A stretch of DNA of 64,000 nt, from positions 1 to 64,000 of the forward strand of contig JAEUHK010000123.1 in NCBI GenBank assembly GCA_016795465.1. Direction: 5' to 3'. Made by a program: the position numbers and the translations under genes. This DNA is from Verrucomicrobiaceae bacterium. GTDB lineage: Bacteria > Verrucomicrobiota > Verrucomicrobiia > Verrucomicrobiales > Verrucomicrobiaceae. Shown here one piece after another: positions 25,901-34,110 of this stretch; the stretch's first letter is position 1, and each line of letters opens with the position of its first letter. The notes under the pieces are model-generated. The model ran no database searches. It was not told the origin of the DNA and saw nothing but the letters and a program-made list of their open reading frames with translations.

Positions 25901-28900
25901 ACGGCGGAGCGAGAAGCGGAAATTCGCGTTCGTGGAGGGCTCCGCGCCGAGGGAAGTGTTCACCACATCGACGTAAGCCAGGTCCGCCGCATTATCCGCG
26001 ATGCTCACCGTGGCTGTGGCGCTGGTGCCGAGGACATAGTTCGTGGCATTGGCGCCCAAATTCAGCACACACTGCTCCGTGCCCTCGCCGATGCCGTCAA
26101 ACCGCGGCACGATGGTGATGCTGGCGGAGGTTTGTCCCGCCGGAATGACCACCAGGCCTGGCATCCACTCAAAATCCACGCCATGCAGCGCCATCACGCC
26201 GCTGCCCGTTACGCCGGAGAAGGCATAATAAACCGTCAGCGCGTTCGTGATGTCGCCGCTGCGGGTGACAAGGAAGGTGCCTGTGTCCGCCGCGACTCCT
26301 GGAATGGTCAAATCGACCTCCGTGGCCGTGTTGTCGCTCGCTGTCACGTTCACCGTTTGCAGATCATCGTCATAAATCGACGCCGTGGCCGTCGTGGCGA
26401 GCGGATCGATGATGTAGGCCGCGTTTGTGCTCAGCGTCAGGATGACTGTTTCGAGGCTTTCGGAGATCGAATCATTGAGCGGAGCCACTTCGACCGTCGC
26501 GGAGGCATTTCCGGCCAAAATGGTCACGCTGCCGCTCAAAGCCGTGAAATCGCTGCCGCTCGTCGCCGTGCCGCTGGCAGCATAATTCACGGTCAAGTCG
26601 GCCGCGGTGCTGCCCGTGCGCGAAATCGTGAAAACCGCCGGGACTGCGGTGATTTCCATCGTCGAGTTCTTCGTCGCCGTGATGCCCACCTTCGGCAAAG
26701 CGGTGTCATCATCACCAATCACCACCGTGGCGCTCGATGCGGAGCCCACGAGGTAGCCGTTGCCTGGTCCGAGCTGCAAAATGACCGTCTCAGGCCCTTC
26801 GCTGGCCGTGTCAGCCACCGGCGTGACACTCACGTCGAGGTAATCCGCATCCGCCGGGATCGTAAAGGTGCTGAAACCTTGCGAACCAGTCACGTAGGCT
26901 GGCGTGAGTGTGTAGTCCGTCGTGATCGTGGCTCCACCCAGCGCCGAGTTCACATTCACCACGAGATCCTGCGAGGTGTCACCAGTGCGAGCGATCCGGA
27001 AGGTGCCCGCGGTGACGGGAGCGGCTTCGTTCGCATTAGGATTCAGAGCAGAGATCGTCACCACGCTTTGCGCTGTCGCCTCAAAGTCAGCGCCGCTGAA
27101 ATTCGGCCCCACCGTGATGCTATTGTTAAACAGTTCGCTGAACGCGTAGCCGTAGAGCAGCGGCGTGAGCGTGTAGGTGTTCGCCGCCAGCGCCGGGATC
27201 GTAAAATAGCCATCCGCATCTGTGATGACGCCGTTGGCATTGTTCGCGGTCACGACAACATCCTGCAATCCCTGCCCCAGCACCGTCACACGCCCGCTGA
27301 TGGTGAATGTCGTCGCCGAACCGACTGTGATGAGCTGGTTCCGCGTCACCGTGCCGCCCTTCATGTCACTCACCGTGCAGGTCACGATGTAGGTGCCCGC
27401 GGAAGTAAACTGCCGTGTGATCACATTGGAGTTCGGCGAGACGATCTGCGTGCCGCCGCCGAAGTGCTGCCAGTTGAACGCCAGGGGATCACCGTCTGGA
27501 TCACTTGCTGTCGCGGTGAAAGTCACGGTCGCATTCACCGGCACCACATCCGCGCTCGCCGCCAGGGTCATCGTCGGACGCTGGTTCGTCGGATAACTGC
27601 CGAGGTTCACCTGCACGTCGATGTAGCGCGGCACATCGCTCGCGGCCACCGTCGTGAGGTGGATGCCGCTCTCGGTGTCTGAAAACGTCGCGCCGAGGCT
27701 GATGGCCGCGTCCGTCTTGCCGAAGGGAGAGCCGTTGGTCGTGTCGATGAGCTGGAAATTGCCGCCGCTGCCGTTCGGGAAGCGCCAGCCGAGCTCCAGG
27801 CCGCTTTTCATGAAGGGATTCGAGTCAAAGAGCGACCGCACCATGCCCCAGTAGGTGCGTTGCGAGTCCTTCAGGATCGTCAACGCGTAGCGCTTCGATG
27901 AATCGAGCGCTCCTTGGTCGAAGGCATGGATGCGATACAGCCCGCTCTGCGTCACCGGTTGCTGAAAACTCGTCGGCAGCCATTTGATCTGCGTCTTCGC
28001 CTGGGCGTTGTATTGCCCGGTCGTGCCAGCGCCGCCCATGATGTCGTAGCTGTCGCCGTATTCCTGGTTCGCGCCGTTGCCGATGCTGCTCGTTCCGGCC
28101 GTGTCCCAGAAGTTCGAGTGCCCGAGACCGAATGCATGACCGATTTCATGCGCCCAGAGGCTGATGCTGTTGCTGCGACACCATACCGTGCTGCCACCAC
28201 CGAGCCCGCCATAGCTGCCGGGGCCGCCATTGTGGCGCATCACCGTGCAGTCGTAGTCATTCCAGTCGTAGCCCATCTTTCGCGCCTCCGCCCGTGCATC
28301 GGCCATCGAGATGCCTGTGCCGCCGATGTCGCCGCCATTGCTCGAATCGCGATTCACATACCACGCCTCATTGTGCGGCAGCTTGATCGGCGGCGCGACC
28401 ACGCCGGAGAGCGAAAGACGGCCGTAACTGGCCTTGGAGTAGTGATCCGCCACATCCCGCAGCACGTTGTAAAGATCCGCCTCGGTGGAGGGCAGCGCGT
28501 TTTGATCCGCGTAGGTCACATTCAGCACGATGACCTTCACCTGTCCGATCGCCGGCGTCGGCGAGCCCGGCAGAATGCCCGAAAACGCCATTGAACCGCC
28601 TGTGACGCCTTCGCCATAGAGGATCGTCTGGTTTTGGATCGCGATGTGTGATCCATCGCAGAACGTGATGATCTCCGTGGGCGTCTCCACCGCCGCGAGC
28701 GTCTCCGGCACCTCCGCGGGCACGTCCTCCGGCTCCAGCACATATTTCCCGGACACCGGACAGTCACCCACGACAGTCTTTCCCTCGGGCAAAATCTCAC
28801 CAACCTCCAGCCGCCGCGTCGGCTCATCGCTGATCGCGAATTCCGAATCGACCGCCACGCCGTTCACGGAGGCACCGGGCGTCCACGTCAGCTTGTTCGC

Positions 28901-29428
28901 CCTTTCTCCATACACATAGGCACGATAGGTGCCGCCGCTTTTGAGCTCCACCTCACGCGTCGTCGGCACCGGCGGGTCCGTTTCGATGTTCAGCGGCACG
29001 CCTTGGAACACCCGCAGCGCACCGATGTCATTGATGCGCTTTTCCAGCAGCGAAACGATCTCCGGCGGCAGTTTCTGCCTCACAACCATTGGCACGGCCT
29101 TTTGAATCGCCTCACGCGGGTTCTCCATGATTAGCGCCTTGAACACCGGCCGGCGTTCCTTGGCCAGTTTCACACCTTTCGAGATCAAATCGGGATTCCG
29201 CGTGCGAAGGTAGTCCTTCGTCCACTCGGTGAAATCGTGCATCGGATCGTCCGAAAGCGTCGCGGAGGCTTTCGAAGCCGGTTGGGTCTTCAAAACAGCA
29301 GCCGATGCTGCACTAGCCGCAGTCTTCGAATGCCCCACGGCGTCCGTTTGCTCCTCTTGGGCACGTCGAGGCCAGATAAGAAGCGACGACAAAACGGCCG
29401 TAAGGGCCAACAAAAGGCGAAAGCGCAT
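19919..29428 (-). CDS. Giant secreted metzincin-like protease with Calx-beta, PKD, propeller and LamG-like modules (3169 residues)
   Basis: A signal peptide (about 1-24) is followed by a zinc-protease domain (about 290-610) with HEIGHAFGLGH (His427, Glu428, His431, His437), the metzincin HExxHxxGxxH signature. Next come a PKD-like domain (about 613-709, ASDPDGDPLAFNW), a carboxypeptidase-regulatory-like domain (about 710-790) and at least six Calx-beta domains. These carry SGTAtxGxDY ... TIPAG ... E..ETVxLxL signatures (first block about 790-1550, others about 1570-2470). A propeller-like block at 1204-1481, DUF1349/LamG-like concanavalin units (about 1707-2078 and 2580-2980), a PKD-like domain (about 2480-2580) and a calcium-binding type DTDGDG near the C-terminus complete it. 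No PEP-CTERM or barrel is seen. It is probably a secreted calcium-dependent adhesin-protease; the substrate is unknown. The gene is monocistronic. Confidence 0.85.
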   Translation of the reverse strand: MRFRLLLALTAVLSSLLIWPRRAQEEQTDAVGHSKTAASAASAAVLKTQPASKASATLSDDPMHDFTEWTKDYLRTRNPDLISKGVKLAKERRPVFKALIMENPREAIQKAVPMVVRQKLPPEIVSLLEKRINDIGALRVFQGVPLNIETDPPVPTTREVELKSGGTYRAYVYGERANKLTWTPGASVNGVAVDSEFAISDEPTRRLEVGEILPEGKTVVGDCPVSGKYVLEPEDVPAEVPETLAAVETPTEIITFCDGSHIAIQNQTILYGEGVTGGSMAFSGILPGSPTPAIGQVKVIVLNVTYADQNALPSTEADLYNVLRDVADHYSKASYGRLSLSGVVAPPIKLPHNEAWYVNRDSSNGGDIGGTGISMADARAEARKMGYDWNDYDCTVMRHNGGPGSYGGLGGGSTVWCRSNSISLWAHEIGHAFGLGHSNFWDTAGTSSIGNGANQEYGDSYDIMGGAGTTGQYNAQAKTQIKWLPTSFQQPVTQSGLYRIHAFDQGALDSSKRYALTILKDSQRTYWGMVRSLFDSNPFMKSGLELGWRFPNGSGGNFQLIDTTNGSPFGKTDAAISLGATFSDTESGIHLTTVAASDVPRYIDVQVNLGSYPTNQRPTMTLAASADVVPVNATVTFTATASDPDGDPLAFNWQHFGGGTQIVSPNSNVITRQFTSAGTYIVTCTVSDMKGGTVTRNQLITVGSATTFTISGRVTVLGQGLQDVVVTANNANGVITDADGYFTIPALAANTYTLTPLLYGYAFSELFNNSITVGPNFSGADFEATAQSVVTISALNPNANEAAPVTAGTFRIARTGDTSQDLVVNVNSALGGATITTDYTLTPAYVTGSQGFSTFTIPADADYLDVSVTPVADTASEGPETVILQLGPGNGYLVGSASSATVVIGDDDTALPKVGITATKNSTMEITAVPAVFTISRTGSTAADLTVNYAASGTATSGSDFTALSGSVTILAGNASATVEVAPLNDSISESLETVILTLSTNAAYIIDPLATTATASIYDDDLQTVNVTASDNTATEVDLTIPGVAADTGTFLVTRSGDITNALTVYYAFSGVTGSGVMALHGVDFEWMPGLVVIPAGQTSASITIVPRFDGIGEGTEQCVLNLGANATNYVLGTSATATVSIADNAADLAYVDVVNTSLGAEPSTNANFRFSLRRANSALPLVVNFNLSGTAQNGTDYDTIGWWQPQSSGTTQNLRAIWAANATNIWAVGDNGTILKSDGVTWTAQSSGTTQHLRAVWGTSATSVWAVGDGGTILKGDGTTWAAQTSGTANALRGIWGSGGTNVFAVGDTGTILRSTNGTSWAATTSGTTNQLRAVYGADASNVWAVGASGTILKWSGTSWAAQTSGVTSQLNAVFAANSTNIWAVGNAGVIRKGTGTTWASQTSASSSDLNTVWASSTTNLLAAGALSTQMTSTNGTSWTNATLSAIGTFNGVFGTSTTIGWAVGDGGAIFRRDNGTAMAVPSSVVIPRGATSYDMPLRTKDDIELEDLESITLTISPSSDYQTFGPTSSATASLRDNDNVNTLVIDTQVGTSGSITTSEGGTGVIKFYISRIGSTAAAVTVNLNYSGTATFGADYTAPTSVTIPAGATGVDVPITIVNDATFEGTETIILDLAAGGYSRSSSATMYVTDNDTAPATIAFTTPSSSGLESVTNVSIPVTLSAAQASDVSVEYQVSGTVTGTSTSITSRAIPYWVRLVKTGGSVGFFQSNDGQNWTQRGSNVTVSGLGSTSYLAGIAFAPGSTTAYTTTIDNFSVTDLSEGGSTGAETAANIGSAAGSSSSSAGVYTFTNSGNGLSNSTTDNFRYIYLPVSNSANCTVTARITSVGNGTSTSSRAGVMLRSTTGSNVVHASALGTGVSNGSYYTLYRTTAGATSSLSGAYTTFFLPTWVRTVRAGNVFTQSLSRDGVNWTNFSATPNIAFGPKLLAGLAVSAASDGQIATATFDNVTLNGTPLTTLGGRTIGFVNEQGSESHDAGVWTVTGSGAGISTSNDEAHFPSTEVSGDFTLIARVTSLSGGATAAQAGIMVRDDRTHYARNVYTGWVKSGSVEQRYRLQSNTTAYGSGVDYLMPPGVLTIPAGQTTGNINFTVVNDTMDEPDNLITIQLLNASGANIGTNAYHGYTIIDDDNPPSVPYVGFALASSSVVESAGTAQIAVSLTAPATATTSIDYLTANGTATEPGDYTATAGTLSFAAGETVKYVSVPITDDSVLESTENFTVTLSNPVGLVPGSISTHTVTITDDDSPTVSIVANDPSAAEGGDAGQFTLSRTGDTTNALAVTLTRSGTATNSTDYASIATAQTIPAGAASLVINVSPVQDTTNEGNETVILTVATGSGYVIGTPSSATVTIADDDRSTLTLAASDANASETPGNPGQFTVTRTAPTTGTLTVNLTIAGTATNTTDYATVATTVAFAANEVSKTITITPVDDGLTEGPEDVTISLATGSYDIGAQSFDNVTITDNDNPPTVFINSPSAQGPLIAAANGVIVSAQISDDGAPAPVTQTWSCVSGPGTATIESPDAAITAVTFSAPGTYVLRITVTDTQFTVSDQVTVVVGNDAVASNWITQDLGPSSARRGQGLEYAGYCTVTGTGIGYAGQTNDGAHIMVRPATGDGSVTARLTNFSTTAALAGVTIRDSLARGSTRAVLGYVPGTGLQFRTRTTVSTTDTSVAATPPALPFWLKLERNAATNEVIASYASDVSGAPGAWTQVGSPVVIPLLNADAHYGLTTTNNNTAGTATAVFDNVTLTPTPNGPALVNEDSGTAPNTSGSASFDGTTYTVNGPTTGYFYGWQYYGDLEIRARLNTFTSGAGSSSGGIRIAESIESGAQLHLGRMPTGSYSGYYWTNLAGGSGGGVPSSIAAGNWMRIVRRGNAVTGYRATHNSTTGGPNAWIQIGQPQTIIMTTPVWVGFFVNNASGAAGTQNTCTFTNLSITPVNKAPVIAATANGSVSPVVLDGTITDDSLPAAFTSLWTLRGGPPGIALDDPSLVDTTALLTESGTFGLRLTADDTGTKAFYDLDVQAYTTPFAQWLDQNNVGNENNQAIEATADTDGDGIMNLLEYAVGTNGAVQNSNPQVVTLAPVSTEKYLRLSIPKNPAATDVTFIVEASSDLQNWSSAGLIVELNTSNQLVVRDNIAVTNGVQRFMRMRVTH
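24984..25819 (-). repeat. Seven-fold ~40-residue repeat (probable seven-bladed propeller) inside the giant gene
   Basis: Seven in-frame copies of a ~39-residue unit with core WAVGDGGTILKxDGTTWAAQTSGTTNxLRAVWG occur at protein residues about 1204-1481. A leading half-unit (WWQPQSSGTTQNLRAIW) and a trailing half-unit (WAVGDGGAIFRRDNGTAM) would close a ring by strand exchange, as beta-propellers do. The block interrupts a Calx-beta domain. Confidence 0.75.
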
Positions 29429-29546
29429 GGTCGGGGTGGGTTGGTCAGAGCCGAACGATCTCGTGGACGCCCCCGTTAGGTCGGCGCTGAATCTTTCAGG
29501 CGATTTGACCGAAAAGGTATCAGAACACGGTGAAAACCGTCAACGC

Positions 29547-30335
29547 CTACCTTTTCCGCAGCACGAGCAGCACGTCCGCATAGCTGTCGTCGAGCTTGCG
29601 CGGGTCCTCGAGGTCGTAGGTAAAGTCGTAGCACTCCACGAACTCCAGCTCCGGCACCTTGCGCAGGAGGCTTTTGAGCTGCGCCGCGTTGTAGGTGCGG
29701 AACTGCCAGTGCGTCTCTTGCAGGTGCTTGCGGCCGGAATCGGTGATCTGAAGACGCGTGCGCAACGATTCGAGCCGCTTCTGGCGGTCGGCAGGCCAGG
29801 TGTGCGTGTTGCAGATGACCTCGATCGAGCCGCGGCGGGCCACCCAACGCTCGTGCTCCTCCTTGCCGGCCTCGTAGTCGGTCAAATGCAGCCCGAGGAA
29901 GAAAAGGCCGCCCGTCCGCAGACTCGCCGCCACGCGGCGCAGGCACTCCGCGGCGTCTTTTTCCGTGTGCAGGTATTTGAAGGTGCTCACGAGGCAGTGC
30001 GCCATGTCAAAGCCGCCCTTCACGCCTTTGGGCAGTTCGAACGACTGCATCCAGTCCTCCCACAGCCGGGCCTTGAGGCCAGCCGAAGCCATCCGCTCCT
30101 TCGCAAAGGCGATCATTTGCGCGTTCCCATCGAAACCGCTCACCTGCCAGCCGCGGCGTGCCATCTCCAAAGCGAGGCGACCGCTGCCGCAGGCAGGCTC
30201 CAGCAGGCGTTTGCCCTTCCCGGCATACCTGATAAAGGCCCCCTCCAGGAAGTCCGCCTCCTTCATCGTGCCGTCGTCAAAGACGATGTCATAATAGAGG
30301 GGCGTGTCATACCAGTCGCGCTGTTCGGTGGGCAT
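29547..30335 (-). CDS. Class I SAM-dependent methyltransferase
   Basis: The 262-residue cytoplasmic protein has a Rossmann methyltransferase fold. Motif I is LLEPACGSGRLALEMARRG, motif II FDGNAQMIAFAKERM, and the motif IV region FDMAHCLVSTFKYL. Family members methylate small molecules, lipids or proteins, and the substrate is not deducible here. The N-terminus YDTPLYYDIVFDDGT is typical of a UbiE/Tam-like branch. It is divergent from the glycosyltransferase gene, with 168 bases between starts. Confidence 0.82.
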   Translation of the reverse strand: MPTEQRDWYDTPLYYDIVFDDGTMKEADFLEGAFIRYAGKGKRLLEPACGSGRLALEMARRGWQVSGFDGNAQMIAFAKERMASAGLKARLWEDWMQSFELPKGVKGGFDMAHCLVSTFKYLHTEKDAAECLRRVAASLRTGGLFFLGLHLTDYEAGKEEHERWVARRGSIEVICNTHTWPADRQKRLESLRTRLQITDSGRKHLQETHWQFRTYNAAQLKSLLRKVPELEFVECYDFTYDLEDPRKLDDSYADVLLVLRKR

Positions 30336-30503
30336 GCCGCCATGTAGGCTGGATGGCTCCTGCTGCCAAGGGCCGGGTTCGACTTGTCAGGCAAACGTCA
30401 GAAAAGCCTCCTGCTCTGGCATCGGATTTGCTCTTGAATACCCTGTATTGGCGGCGATGAATGCGCCCCGTTCCCGCCCCCGTATTGGAACGGCCTCCCG
30501 CGT

Positions 30504-31997
30504 ATGCTTCCTTGGGATCACTTCATCTGGTTTGCCAGCTACATCCTCCTCTTCACCGCCCTGTCCGGCTTTGGCGCCCACAGGATCAAGGTGCTGTATC
30601 ATTTCTGGAAGCATCGTGAAGATGTGCCCACGCCGAAGCGGGAGTTCACCGAACTGCCTGCCGTCACCATCCAGCTCCCGATCTTCAACGAATACGACGT
30701 GGTCGAGAATCTCCTCCGCTGCGTGTCCGCCCTCGATTACCCGAAGGAAAAGCTGCAGATCCAGGTGCTCGACGACTCTACCGACGACACGGCCGCCTAC
30801 GCCGAGAAGCTGACTGCCGAATACGCCGCCAAGGGCCTCGACATCGCCTACCTCCACCGCACGAACCGCAAGGGCTTCAAAGCCGGTGCGCTCGACGAGG
30901 CCATGCCGCTCGCGAAGGGCGAGTTCATCTGCATCTTCGACGCCGACTTCCAACCGGCACCGGATTACCTCCAGAAGCTCATCCACCACTTCACGGACGA
31001 GACCGTGGGCATGGTGCAGGCACGCTGGGGGCATGCGAACAAGCATTTCTCCCTCCTCACCCGTCTCCAGGCCCTCTTCCTCGACGGCCACCTCGTGCTC
31101 GAGCAGACCGCCCGCAGCCGTCATGGCGAGTTTTTGAACTTCAATGGCACCGCCGGCATCTGGCGCCGCTCCGCCATCGAGCAAAGCGGCGGCTGGCAGC
31201 ACGACACGCTCACCGAGGACCTCGACCTCAGCTACCGGGCGCAGCTCCGCGGCTGGCGTTTCATTTATCTCAAAGACGTCGTCGTGCCCGCCGAACTCCC
31301 GCCGGACATGGATGGATTCAAGAGCCAGCAGCACCGCTGGACGAAGGGCAGCATCCAGGTCTGCAAAAAGATCCTCGGCGATGTCTGGCGCAGCAAAGCA
31401 CCGCTTTCCATCAAGCTGGAGGCCACCGCCCACCTCACCTCAAACTTCGCTTACCTGCTCACGCTCTGCACGCTGGTGCTCATGTATCCGGCGAACTTCG
31501 TGATGGGCAGTTCCTGGCACAAGGCAGTCTTCGTCGATGTGCCGGTGTTCTTCTTCGCCTCCTTCAGCGTCGTTGTCTTTTACATGACCGCCCAAGGCTC
31601 GCAAAGCCGCTGGGGCTGGCTGAAGGCCCTGCCCTATGTGCCCATGCTCCTCGCCCTCGGCATCGGCATGAGCATCAACAACGGCAAAGCGGTGCTCGAA
31701 GCGCTTCTCAACCAGGAAAGCGAATTCGTCCGCACGCCGAAGTATGGCATCGCGACGCAAGCACAGGCTGCGGTGAAGAAATCCCGCTACAAGGCCGGCA
31801 AGTCTATCGCCCTGTGGCTCGAGGTGCTGCTCGCTGGTTACTTCGGCTGGATGATCGTCCTCGCCGGCCAACGCGGCCAGTGGGGCTCCATCCCCTTCCT
31901 GCTGCTCTTCTTCGGTGGTTTCACCTTCGTCGCCGGTGGCTCGCTGCTGAAACGCTTCAGCATGGAACGCTTCCAGACCGCTCCGGCGGCTGCGTGA
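30504..31997 (+). CDS. Family 2 glycosyltransferase, membrane polymerase type
   Basis: The 497-residue protein has an N-terminal membrane helix and a cytoplasmic GT-A domain with DDS (VLDDSTDDT), DAD (FDADFQP), TEDLD and QQHRW, the motif set of processive beta-glycosyltransferases (cellulose-synthase/mannan-synthase-like). At least four C-terminal membrane helices follow. It polymerises a nucleotide sugar across the membrane. No PilZ domain is visible and no partner polysaccharide genes are adjacent, so the product is unknown (glucomannan or ceramide glucosyl-like types are possible). Confidence 0.87.
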   Translation: MLPWDHFIWFASYILLFTALSGFGAHRIKVLYHFWKHREDVPTPKREFTELPAVTIQLPIFNEYDVVENLLRCVSALDYPKEKLQIQVLDDSTDDTAAYAEKLTAEYAAKGLDIAYLHRTNRKGFKAGALDEAMPLAKGEFICIFDADFQPAPDYLQKLIHHFTDETVGMVQARWGHANKHFSLLTRLQALFLDGHLVLEQTARSRHGEFLNFNGTAGIWRRSAIEQSGGWQHDTLTEDLDLSYRAQLRGWRFIYLKDVVVPAELPPDMDGFKSQQHRWTKGSIQVCKKILGDVWRSKAPLSIKLEATAHLTSNFAYLLTLCTLVLMYPANFVMGSSWHKAVFVDVPVFFFASFSVVVFYMTAQGSQSRWGWLKALPYVPMLLALGIGMSINNGKAVLEALLNQESEFVRTPKYGIATQAQAAVKKSRYKAGKSIALWLEVLLAGYFGWMIVLAGQRGQWGSIPFLLLFFGGFTFVAGGSLLKRFSMERFQTAPAAA

Positions 31998-32043
31998 GTT
32001 TTGCGACGTAACTTTTCCCTGCCCACGGGGTTTTCCGGCGGCC

Positions 32044-33324
32044 ATGAAACCGCTTCTCGCCCTCGTTTTTGCCTCCGCCACGCTTCATGCTGCCGCGCCT
32101 GCCGACTGGCCGCGCTTTCTCGGCCCCACCGGAGCGGCCATCGTGACGGATTCGAAGGTCCCGCTGAGCTGGAGCGACTCCGAAAACGTCGTGTGGAAGG
32201 CCGAGATGCCCGGTCCCGGCTCATCGAGCCCGATTGTGTTTGGCGACAAGGTCTTCGTCACCTGCTGGACCGGCTATGGCGACAAAGAAGGCGCGAACGA
32301 CATGTCGAAGCTCACCCGCCATCTCCTCTGCCTCAGCAAATCCGATGGCAAAATCATCTGGGAGGCCAAAGTGCCCTCCGCCGCCGAGGAGGACCCGTGG
32401 CGTGGTTACATCACCGAGCATGGCTACGCCACGCAGACTCCCGTGACCGATGGCGAGCGCGTGTATGTCTTCTTTGGCAAAACCGGTGCGCTGGCCTTCG
32501 ACATGACCGGCAAGGAGCTTTGGCAGAACTCCTGCGGCACCAGTTCCGGCCGCACTCGGTGGGGTTCCGCCGCCAGCCCCATGCTCGTGGGCGATCTGGT
32601 CATCATCAATGCCAGCGATGAGTCCCAGGCCATCATCGGCCTCGACAAAAAGACCGGCAAAATCGTGTGGAAGGCCGAGGGCGAATTCGGCATGGCCTAC
32701 GGCACGCCGAATGTTTACACGCATGACGGCGTCACCGACCTCGTCATCGCCGTGCCGCAGGAGCTTTGGGGGCTGAATCCGGCCACTGGCAAGCTTCGCT
32801 GGTATGCCCAGCACGGCCTCACCGGCAATGTCTCCCCCAGCCTCGTGCCCGATGGCGATAAAGCGTATATCTTCGGCGGTTTCCCCTCCACCCGCAGCGT
32901 CTCGATCAAGCTCGGCGGCAAGGGAGACACCTCCTCCGGTGCCGTTTTGTGGGACAGCAACACCAGCAGCTATGTTCCCACGCCGATTCTCAAAGACGGC
33001 CACCTCTACGTCATCAACGATCAAGGCTTCGCCACATGCATCGACGCGAAAACCGGCAAGGACGTGTATCGCGAACGTGTCCTGCAAGGTGCCCGCGGCG
33101 GCGGCAAACCCTTCTACGCCTCGCCCGTGCTCATCGGCGACAAGCTCATCTGCGTCTCCCGCCGCAACGGTGCCTACATCCTCGCCGCCAAGCCGCAGTT
33201 TGAGATGATCCGCACCAACGTCCTCTCGCTCGACACCACGCAATTCAACGCCACACCCGCCGTCAGCGGCGATCAACTCTTCCTCCGCAGCGAAAAGGCC
33301 GTTTACTGCATCGGAGCGAAATGA
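32044..33324 (+). CDS. Exported PQQ-type beta-propeller protein (BamB-like fold)
   Basis: The 426-residue protein has a signal peptide (MKPLLALVFASATLHAAAP). Repeated propeller motifs follow: DWPRFLGP, VWKAEMPGPGSSSPIVFGDKVFV, GKIIWEAKVP, GKIVWKAEGEFG and GKLRWYAQHG, the PQQ-repeat signature. This family in Verrucomicrobia and Planctomycetes is abundant and exported. Some members are BamB homologues and others are quinoprotein-like enzymes; no dehydrogenase active-site residues were recognised. It follows the GT2 gene by 46 bases and could be co-transcribed with it. The convergent Uma2 gene begins its stop 4 bases downstream. Confidence 0.85.
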   Translation: MKPLLALVFASATLHAAAPADWPRFLGPTGAAIVTDSKVPLSWSDSENVVWKAEMPGPGSSSPIVFGDKVFVTCWTGYGDKEGANDMSKLTRHLLCLSKSDGKIIWEAKVPSAAEEDPWRGYITEHGYATQTPVTDGERVYVFFGKTGALAFDMTGKELWQNSCGTSSGRTRWGSAASPMLVGDLVIINASDESQAIIGLDKKTGKIVWKAEGEFGMAYGTPNVYTHDGVTDLVIAVPQELWGLNPATGKLRWYAQHGLTGNVSPSLVPDGDKAYIFGGFPSTRSVSIKLGGKGDTSSGAVLWDSNTSSYVPTPILKDGHLYVINDQGFATCIDAKTGKDVYRERVLQGARGGGKPFYASPVLIGDKLICVSRRNGAYILAAKPQFEMIRTNVLSLDTTQFNATPAVSGDQLFLRSEKAVYCIGAK

Positions 33325-33327
33325 AGC

Positions 33328-33984
33328 TCAAAGCAGCCCGCGAAGCGCAGCCGTGTTCGCCTTGGAATCAAAGAACGCCTCCACCGGTGCCTGGAAACCC
33401 GGAATCGCTTCACTGACCAGGGTGCCACTGCCAGACTTCATGCGCAGTTCATAGCGATCTCCTGCCAGCACATGCTGCTCGATCACGCCTTTCTCGGCGT
33501 CCACGATCCAGTATTCCTGCACGCCGTGAGCCTCGTAATCCTGGAACTTCACTCCGCGATCACGTTCCTCGGTGCTTTCAGACAACACCTCGACGATCAA
33601 ATCAGGCACCGGAAACTTCATCGTGTCCTGCTTCAGCGTCGCCGCCTTGGCGGGACCGAAGAACACAATGTCCGGCTCATAGTCGTTCCGCGGAAACACC
33701 ACGAGACACTTCTCGATCTTCACTTCGCCTAACTCGCGATCATCCACATAAACCGTCAGCAGTTTCGCGATTCGTGCGGTAGCATCCAGATGCTGGTTCC
33801 TCGCGGGCGAATGCAAGATGACCTCGCCATCGATGAACTCGACCTTCATCTCCGGCGTCATCTCCTCATAAAACTTGTTTCGCCGCTGCCGCTCGGCCTC
33901 GAGCAGGGCCGACAAGCGATCCACCACTTCCGGCAGGAAGGGGGAGGACTGGATGGGAGCCAGGAGTTCGGCAATCGGCGGCAT
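33328..33984 (-). CDS. Uma2-family (DUF820) putative restriction-like endonuclease
   Basis: The 218-residue protein carries the Uma2 signature: FIDGEVILHSPARNQHL, then PDIVFF, PDLIVEVLSEST and GVQEYWIVDAE, a PD-(D/E)xK-like nuclease core. Uma2 proteins are common in Cyanobacteria and PVC bacteria, often in many copies, and their biological role is unclear. No helicase, methyltransferase or toxin partner is adjacent. It is divergent from the DUF1501 gene, so regulatory elements for both should lie in 33985-34110. Confidence 0.85.
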   Translation of the reverse strand: MPPIAELLAPIQSSPFLPEVVDRLSALLEAERQRRNKFYEEMTPEMKVEFIDGEVILHSPARNQHLDATARIAKLLTVYVDDRELGEVKIEKCLVVFPRNDYEPDIVFFGPAKAATLKQDTMKFPVPDLIVEVLSESTEERDRGVKFQDYEAHGVQEYWIVDAEKGVIEQHVLAGDRYELRMKSGSGTLVSEAIPGFQAPVEAFFDSKANTAALRGLL

Positions 33985-34110
33985 AGGGCGGATGATAACC
34001 GCCTACCCGGAATCGACAAGAGCCTCCTTTGGCCCTGCCAGACCAGTTGAAGGCATTTCGCGCTAGTTTTCACGCAGCGGGTCGTTTTCATACGCGAACC
34101 CCTTTCTGCG

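Noticed and set aside
24344..27682. 1112-codon plus-strand open frame
   Set aside because: It is antisense to the giant protease gene; it is Arg/His/Gly-rich and without domains, as expected from GC-rich antisense frames.
33328..33984. Restriction or toxin-antitoxin module around the Uma2 gene
   Set aside because: It stands alone, with no methyltransferase, toxin or antitoxin partner next to it.
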